Shown in pieces: positions 57,098 to 64,000 of a stretch of DNA of 64,000 nucleotides; the first letter of the stretch is position 1; every line of letters starts with the position of its first letter. The position numbers and the translations under genes are program-made. The stretch covers positions 260,015,147-260,079,146 of the forward strand of contig CM060962.1 in assembly GCA_030765045.1 (NCBI GenBank). Direction: 5' to 3'. The notes under the pieces are model-generated. The model did not search any database. It was not told the DNA's origin and saw only the letters and a list, made by a program, of their open reading frames with translations. This stretch comes from Tenodera sinensis. Lineage: Eukaryota; Arthropoda; Insecta; Mantodea; Mantidae.

Positions 57098-58158
57098 TTT
57101 TCTTTAATTCCTTCTTTCTTTCCTTCTTTCTTCCTTCCTTCCTTCCTTCCCTCCTTCCTTCCCGCCATTCCTCCTTCCCTCCTCCTTTCCTTCCCTCCTT
57201 CCCTCCTTCCTTCCCTCCTTCCTTCCCTCCTTCCTTCCCTCCTTCCTTCCCTCCTTCCTTCCCTCCTTCCTTCCTTCCCTCCTTCCTTCCTTCCCTCCTT
57301 TCTTCCTTCCCTCCTTCCTTCCCTCCTTCCTTCCCTCCTTCCCTTCTTCATTCCCTCCTTCCCACCTTCCCTCCTTTCCTCCTTCGCTCCTTCCCTCCCC
57401 TTACTTCCCCTTCTTTCCCCTTCCTCCCTTCCCTCCCCTCTCTCCTTCCTTTCTTTCTTTCCTTCTGTACTTCTTAACTTCCATCTTTCCTTTGTTCCTT
57501 CCTTCATTCTTTCTTTCCTACCTTCTTTCTTTCTTTCCTTCATTCGTTCTTTCGTTCTTTCTTTCTTTGTTTCTTTCTTTCCTTCCTTCTTTACTTCCTC
57601 TTTCTATCCTGCCTTCCTTCCTTCCCTCCTTCCCTCCCTCCTCCCTTCCTCACTTTTTTCCCTTCTCTCTCTTTCTCTCTGTCTATCTTTCTCTCTATCT
57701 TTCCCTCGTTCTCTTTTTCTCTCTCTTTCTTTCTGTCTTTCTTTCCTCCTTCTTGCCTTCTTCCCATCTTCCCTTCCTCCCCTCCCCTTCCATCCCCCTT
57801 CCCTCCCTCTCATTCCCACCACTCTCCTCCCCTTCCTACCCCTCACCTTCCCTCACTTCCCCTTCCCTCACTTCCCCTTCCCTGCCTTCCTCCCTTTCTC
57901 TCTATCTCTCTCAAATGCTCCCCATCTCTCTCCATCTATCTCCATCTATCTCCATCTCTCCCCCTTCTCTCCCTCTCCCCCACTCCTTCTCCCTGTCTCC
58001 TTCTCTCTCCCTCTCTCCTTTTCCCTCTCTCCTTTTCCCTCTCTTTTTGCCTTTCTTTTCCTCTCTTTCTCTCTCTTTCTCTTTATCTCTCTTTCTCTTT
58101 ATCTTTATCTCTCTTTCTCCCTCTCTTTCTCGTTCTCTCTTTTTCACGGTCTCTTTTT
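57098..58158. repeat. About 1.05-kb polypyrimidine (plus) / polypurine (minus) tract
   Basis: The plus strand is almost only C and T: mainly CCTT/CTTC tetranucleotides to about 57640, then CTCT- and TTCCC-rich sequence, with scattered A and G. Open frames of 396 and 229 codons (Ser/Leu/Phe/Pro only) and their antisense Arg/Glu/Gly/Lys counterparts are consequences of the base bias, not genes. Confidence 0.97.
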
Positions 58159-58169
58159 TCATTCTGACT

Positions 58170-58930
58170 ACTGGCTTGTAATTTTTGGTACCGATAAAGT
58201 GGAAAATATGTAGCGCACCCCTTGACAGAGAGCGCGTGTGAGTAGACCAGTAGTTCCTTCCTTACCCCCTGCACCTCTTGAAACATCACACACAAGTATC
58301 AACCACTGCTTCTCTGCTTGTTATGTCATATTTATGTCAAAATCAACCTAGTTATTCGAGTGTATTATTTTAAATACGTTGGTAGGACAATTTTCTTGTG
58401 CGTACGATAATGACATAAAATGCTTTCTATGCTCTAAAACAATGAAAGGGGTTTATAAATGGAGTATAAAATCCCACTACTACAAATATCGCATTGAACA
58501 TCATAAAATAATAGGTAGGTAATATACTTCATAATGTAAATTGCAGCTGGAATTAATAAAAGTAAGGATAAAATATATTCCTGAAACTCTTTCTCGGGCC
58601 TGGAGAGTGTGAAAATGCAACGGGAATATAGTACATTTGTCCCATGCCTTATTTTAATAATATTCTACGCTGAATACTTTATCTGTAAAGAGGCACACTT
58701 TGTTATGGTTATCAAGTTATCAGGAGTATTTCGGCACTTATGCGCACATGCCAGCTTCTTGAAATCTTCGGGAGAGGGTGAAGCGAAGGGCACAAAGTTG
58801 ACTAGATCGGGGGTGGCAGACTCGGACGCTGGCAGGGTCCCTAAAATCCTCAGATATTACATCCTGACGCCAACGGAACCCTTCTCAAACCCAAATCTCT
58901 CCACAAAGAGCTCTCTTGAGGTCCCGTCAC
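58170..58930. other. No feature recognised
   Basis: No domain or repeat identified. Confidence 0.4.
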
Positions 58931-59105
58931 ACAAACGCTAGTTTTTTTTTTTTCTTTCTTTTGGGATTGGGGGGGGGGGGGCGGGGGGAAGGCTGCTTAC
59001 GCCCTAAACCCAGACATGCCTGCGAGTGTAGAGACTTCCCAAACTGGATTCGAACCAGAGTAGCACTACTCACTAAAAAACCCCACCGGAAGTTGGAAGT
59101 TCACA
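58930..59105 (-). mobile_element. SINE-like tRNA head with T- and G-runs
   Basis: On the minus strand TTAGTGAGTAGTGC (weak A-box) and GGTTCGAATCC (about 59048-59058) precede AGTCTCTACACTCGCAGGC and a C-run/A-run. The plus strand carries a (T)-rich run at 58942-58962 and GGGATTGGGGGGGGGGGG..GGGGGG at 58963-58988. Confidence 0.45.
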
Positions 59106-59109
59106 CCTC

Positions 59110-62100
59110 ACTTATGTAGTACCGCATTAAGCATCTGCGCATTTCTGGTGAACTATGAGTGCTGCCTGCAGGTGGCAGTAACAGCGAGTGAGTTACTGAA
59201 GAGCCAGGGGACAAACATGACGTAAGCCCTAGGTCCAGTGACTGGTGACAGTGGTGAATGGTGCTAATTGATGGTGCTTCTTATTTGGTGATTGGTCCAG
59301 TCAGGTGGCCTCGTTATTTAGTGTGACTAATCTAGATGAATGTGACAGGTGACTGGAATGAATGCCTGATTCGCCCTTCGGCTTCGTTCTTGCTAAGGCA
59401 GACAGTTCCTCAAAGCAACTCAATTGCCACAAAACTCTCCCATCGTCCTCTCGCCTGATCTTTGACACTGATACGTAAGGAAACGAAATGACAAGAAATA
59501 AGGTGCAGGAAAATTTTGGACATTATATAATCCACCACAGCATTCGTCTGTCAGTCAGGGAAAATCGTAAAAAATCCAAGATCAGAGTGGCCAGCCCAAC
59601 GGAAATGGAACCTTGTATCTTCCAAACGTCATTTGTATGTACATTCCAGTGATTTCTGGCCTTTTGTCCTAACAAAAAGGCAGTTACGACTCAACATACG
59701 CCAAAGGAAAATCTAATGTGAAATGGAGTAATGATCATGTTATGAGGTATATGGAGATGACCTAGGTTCTTATGTTTGGCGTAGATACAAAGATGAAAGT
59801 TTGGAGCCTGGAACTGTATGATCGCGTTATAACGTATAAGTTTATGACCGTGTTTATGTCAACGTTAGACAATCTGAATGGTGCATTAAGATAATATGAA
59901 GCAAGCTTCTATCCTTACCTTATTCTTATCTCACAGTTTCATTGTGAGTCAGTGTTGCCAACTTTTAATGAAGGTGAAGGGGGTAATCCCAAAACTTACG
60001 ATTTTGTGCTGAAAATATTAGACCCTGATTAAAAAGTTAATAAGGTATTGCAGAACTATAACATTTTCCCTGTATGTGTCCATCAGAATCATATTTCAAG
60101 TATAACTTAGTAACTTTAAAATGAGTTTTCAAAAATACAAACAATATCCGTTATTTCTCCGGTAACAGCGGTAAGCTTTTATACATTGATATAAATATAA
60201 AAAATTTGCGTATATATGAAAACAATCAAAACATTTTGTCACTTCTGTGAATGCACTAAGCTGTTACAATCCCATAAGAGATAGAACGTTTCAAAAATCG
60301 CATATGCATGCTTCATCTTTCTTTTCCTCAGCAATGCAGTCTTTATGAGACTCATTTTCGCAAGCTATAATTATTTGAACATTTTGCACCTGTGGCCGCC
60401 CCACTATGGTGCATCAATTTTAATGCCGTTAATGTTATCTCGGCCACCAGCTGCTGCAGCGATAAGACCCTTTTTGTCTTGAGAGTAATGTGAAAGTTGA
60501 ATTAGTTGATAGAGCTTAATGTCGATTAAAATATTCTTTTTGAATACATTTGCCGATCATTTATATTACATAATTCAATACTTCTATTATAATGAGGCAA
60601 AGGTCAGTTGCTGTAAGTCGCAGATATTTTCCTCGGAAAGTTGCCTCGCAATAGCTGTTAAATATTTCTAACCCAAGCGCGTCTAGGGATACCAATGATG
60701 CAGGGCATCGCTCACACGAATAGTACTTAACAGACAATTGACCGAAGAATCAGTCAGCAAGTGAGTGAGTGAGTGAGAGATCTATAGTTCACCAACTTCT
60801 CAACCTAAGCGCCACCTACATATCACTCCTCTACCAACGTTCATACAAGTATAAATCACCACGTCCTTTTTTATCTTAACACAAGTTCCACACTGCGCTA
60901 GCTAGATTCTAAGAACTTTCACTTCATTTGTAATCCTAAGTGACTTTCCAAGCGTATTGAACCACAGTGACAACATTCACGGAACCCATACACTAAGTGA
61001 CTAAAGTGTTTGCTACCTTCCTGGTTACTAATGAGTAGTCGCAGGTGACCTTTTTCTCTGGACAGATCTTTTAATTCGGGCTTCTTACACTATATATTTA
61101 TTTAACTTATAAATTATTTATGGGAATTATTCCTCTATCTTACTATCATTCCTTGCATTAATTATTTCTTCGCGTCAATAATTACAGAATTACACAATAG
61201 TTCTTTGTTTGTCCAAATTTGCCGCAAATACAACAAAGATACAAATCAATATCAAAAGTATCATCTATACCATCAGGAACATTTCCCCCCATCTTCTGAA
61301 GGTTAGAAGCTGATTGGTTTCCTGTAAGATGTTCCAGTCTTCACTACACCTGCCTTTTTAGTTCTTTGGTAGGCAAAGGTTCATCAGAAACAATGCGGCT
61401 ATTATGCAGCACTTGATATAAATGGAGGGCAATATTAGATACCAGTATTCCATATTACCCGCCACGCCATATTGAAAGAAAGTGTCACTACACGAAAATA
61501 AAATAAAACCGAAGAATCTCTGCAGCACGAATGTTTCAACCTTTGTTATAATCATAATATTAACTTATATCTATAATATGCACTCAAATATTTTTCATAA
61601 ATATTTAAAACTTTTACTGCAAAACGTTTTAGATGATAGAAATCAGATAATCATTCACACTCAGACACCATGTGGCACAAACCAGGCGAGACTGCTTGCA
61701 GGGCTCTGAAAGAACCTCAAATGTGTTTCTGGTAAATACCGTTGGATATCAACAGCAAACAAGCAGGTAACTTGAGTATCCATATTACCCAAACTTCCTC
61801 TTTATGTAGAGAGAGAGAGAGAATCAAAAGTCTTACATTGTATCCTAAGCACTTTGGGAACTAGTAGTAAGTAATTCATGAAGATCAGACCAGACACCTC
61901 TGAAAAAGGCATCTACGCCACTGATTGCAAATACTGTTTAATACCAGAGAATTTTGAGAATTGTGTTTCGCCGTTAAAATGCAAAATTCGCTGACTGTCC
62001 CAGCTGCCTTTCCTGGCATGAAATTAGAATAACTCTTCATAAATTCTATCTATTCTTATCCCTCCCCTAGTTCATTAGTAACGCCAAGCCACTGCAACAG

Positions 62101-63600
62101 GTCTCTGCGTACCAAAGTATGACAATGAATATTTAATCACGACACGGAGAGAGCGAATTGAACAGTATACGGGCTTCCGAGGTTTTGACACTTTAATTAC
62201 AGCTTTCTTTGCTACCAGTGGATTATCTATCGATCTGTCCGTCCCTAGACGGGTACAGAACCATATAATTAATGGCACAGTTGTTGTCTGTGTGTCAGAG
62301 CTCGTGTACGTTCTTTAATTGGCTATCGCAACTGAGGCGGAACCTTTTTTTAACAATAGGGGCTGAATAGGAAGCTCCCATTGTAAAACTTGGTCTGTTA
62401 TACACAGTAGGCTCTGGGATAAAAACTCTGTGAAAATATTGTTTATCAGTTTTGATGACAGTTACGTATTGTTAAATCTGCAATGTGTAAATATGATGGC
62501 AGGGAGCGTAGGGTGTTGCCTTCCTTTTGGAATACAATATCTCCAAATGCGACAGGCCATAAGGTCTACTATTACCTACATGTTTGGTGGTTATTAGAGC
62601 TGAGAGATATCTGAATTTTCCCGTGGATGTCATTGCTTATCAAAGGCGCACATTACATTGTTTTTATCAATTAAAGGCAGTCAAAATTTCAATCTATGGT
62701 TATGTGAAAACCGGATGGTTTTCCTACCCATTATACTAGGTGAAAAGAATATAGACATCATTTAAAGCAGAATTCAATGAGTGCTTATAAAAGTATATGT
62801 ACAATTTTCTTCCATCTTTGATAGACTTTTTAGAAACAATTTGGAAGTAGGATACTTCTGGCAACCACAATTGCAAGTGAATGAATATTTGCGATGGAAG
62901 GGAAGGTTATGTTTGTCTCACAGCAGAAACTGTGTTGTGATTCCGAAAGCGGCTGGTATAGCACTTTAGAGATTATATTAGCCTTTCTTAATGATATTTA
63001 GATTTCAAGACAGTGTGTTCATGCATTTACAATCAATTAATAAAAGCCACTAAAGCCAAAATGTTTGCTTTAAGTAGAGAAAGTAACCAAATATGCTTTA
63101 ACTTAAAATATACTTGTTGTAGAAACAACATAGAGGAAGCTTAAAAAATAAAAAGTTCACTTGATACACCAGCTTTTATTATAAAATAAGCAATATACAG
63201 TTGTATATTGCAGTATTGGAATAAATTGGTTAACAAAACTCTTCAGTTCGTATTCGCTTGACAGTAAGAAAACAAGAGCTCGACTGAGTGAATGTGAAGC
63301 TATTTCAATTACAGCATGTCAAATAGCCATATTTGCAACTGTATCCTTTACTCGAATGGGAAAATGCTGTCACCCATCTGTAAATCTCCATCATTAGCAC
63401 TGTTGTTGGTGCTGATATCGTCGTTATCTATTGTCTTTAAATACAAATATTTAATCCTGAAATTTAATTCGAACATACATACGTGATAATAATCGCGCAA
63501 TTTTATTTTCGCAAATGCTACCTTAATACAAATGCTACACGAACTAAATAGAGCACGCGAAACCGGTAAATGGGTATTCTGTTTGACCACCAGAAGAAGG
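59110..63600. other. About 4.5 kb without recognisable genes or repeats
   Basis: Only small items are visible: GTGAGTGAGTGAGTGAG at 60755-60775, (GA)n at 61808-61821, and a near-perfect hairpin GCAATATACA/TGTATATTGC at 63190-63211. No tRNA-like promoter, transposase motif or coding domain is seen on either strand. Confidence 0.45.
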
Positions 63601-64000
63601 CGAGAAAGAAGAATGTGTCATGTAATCAGTTTTTACCATTCTCATCATGTTTATGCACAATAAAGACTGCAGACTCCAGCGAAGCCTAAGCTTGCCCCTC
63701 CTACCAGCGCTGTCGAATGTGGTACACGCATCTCACGCGCTCTTATGTGCAGAACCTCTGCCGGTACACGCACTACGCTTGTCAACAGCGCTCCGCTTGA
63801 GCATTGGCCAGCGTTCACTTGCCTTTAACTTTTGCGAGCAGCATAATACTACATGTATTTCATGTGGCAGCATAGGTGATTCACATGCATACAGTTCGCA
63901 GTAAACCGACTGCGTGAGCAGATTAACAGTTCATGCCACCCTCTCATGCCTCCTCCTTTCGCCTTCTTCGAGTGGTCAGGCAGTAAGTACCAGGTACAGA
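63600..64000. other. GC-richer end of window, unassigned
   Basis: A change to about even base composition and many CG steps occurs from 63640 onward. An 85-codon frame (63647-63904) lacks motifs. It could be the start of a mobile element or a promoter region that continues outside the window. Confidence 0.3.

Noticed and set aside
57023..58213. 396-residue plus-strand open frame (and a 229-residue one)
   Set aside because: The product is almost only Ser, Leu, Phe and Pro because the DNA is a pyrimidine tract. The antisense frames give only Arg, Glu, Gly and Lys. No protein family is implied.

Overview
The window looks like intergenic or intronic DNA from a large, AT-rich, repeat-dense arthropod genome. 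The evidence is one almost complete Jockey-type non-LTR retrotransposon of insect type, many tRNA-derived SINEs, Gypsy-type LTRs, Harbinger- and piggyBac-like debris, and long microsatellites. A hemimetabolous insect such as a cockroach relative is my guess, from the general style of the repeats only. I found no convincing host protein-coding gene, rRNA, functional tRNA gene or CRISPR array. Most open frames are chance products of microsatellites or old repeats. || Layout. 1-1660: unassigned AT-rich DNA. 1738-6889: a 5,152-bp LINE on the minus strand. It has a 14-bp target-site duplication, a possible Inr/DPE promoter, an intact ORF1 and a stop-start TAATG junction. ORF2 carries endonuclease and reverse transcriptase and is broken by one in-frame TGA. 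The 3' end is a short tandem repeat. The LINE sits at the edge of one copy (A) of a dispersed ~0.85-kb repeat with TIR-like ends, called here the ACTTTCTCTACT family. A second copy (B, 8549-9325) is a tandem duplicate that still shows the empty site. About sixteen full or partial copies of this family (A-P) lie across the window on both strands, several carrying a CA-rich microsatellite at the same internal position. || 10-19 kb: SINEs, a palindromic (ATT)n/(AAT)n block, an (AAT)n-(AAG)n block, and a Harbinger remnant with TIRs and TTA target duplications (17928-18863). 19.4-23 kb: a 1.6-kb LTR with adjacent primer-binding-site-like sequence (19443-21039), and a 550-bp solo LTR with an ATAT target duplication and a heat-shock-element-like motif (22443-22992). 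28.7-31 kb: two copies of a ~600-bp tRNA-headed repeat in inverted orientation. 36.2-37.5 kb: remnants of two LINE C-termini. 45.5-46.7 kb: a possible piggyBac-like element with palindromic ends. 57.1-58.16 kb: a ~1.05-kb pyrimidine tract. 59-64 kb: nothing recognisable. || The LINE proteins (nucleic-acid-binding ORF1p, nicking endonuclease and reverse transcriptase) would act together in target-primed reverse transcription. LINE machinery of some kind would also be needed to mobilise the SINEs. The remaining elements are dead or non-autonomous. The main value of the window is its nested insertion history and the regulatory-looking motifs inside several elements.
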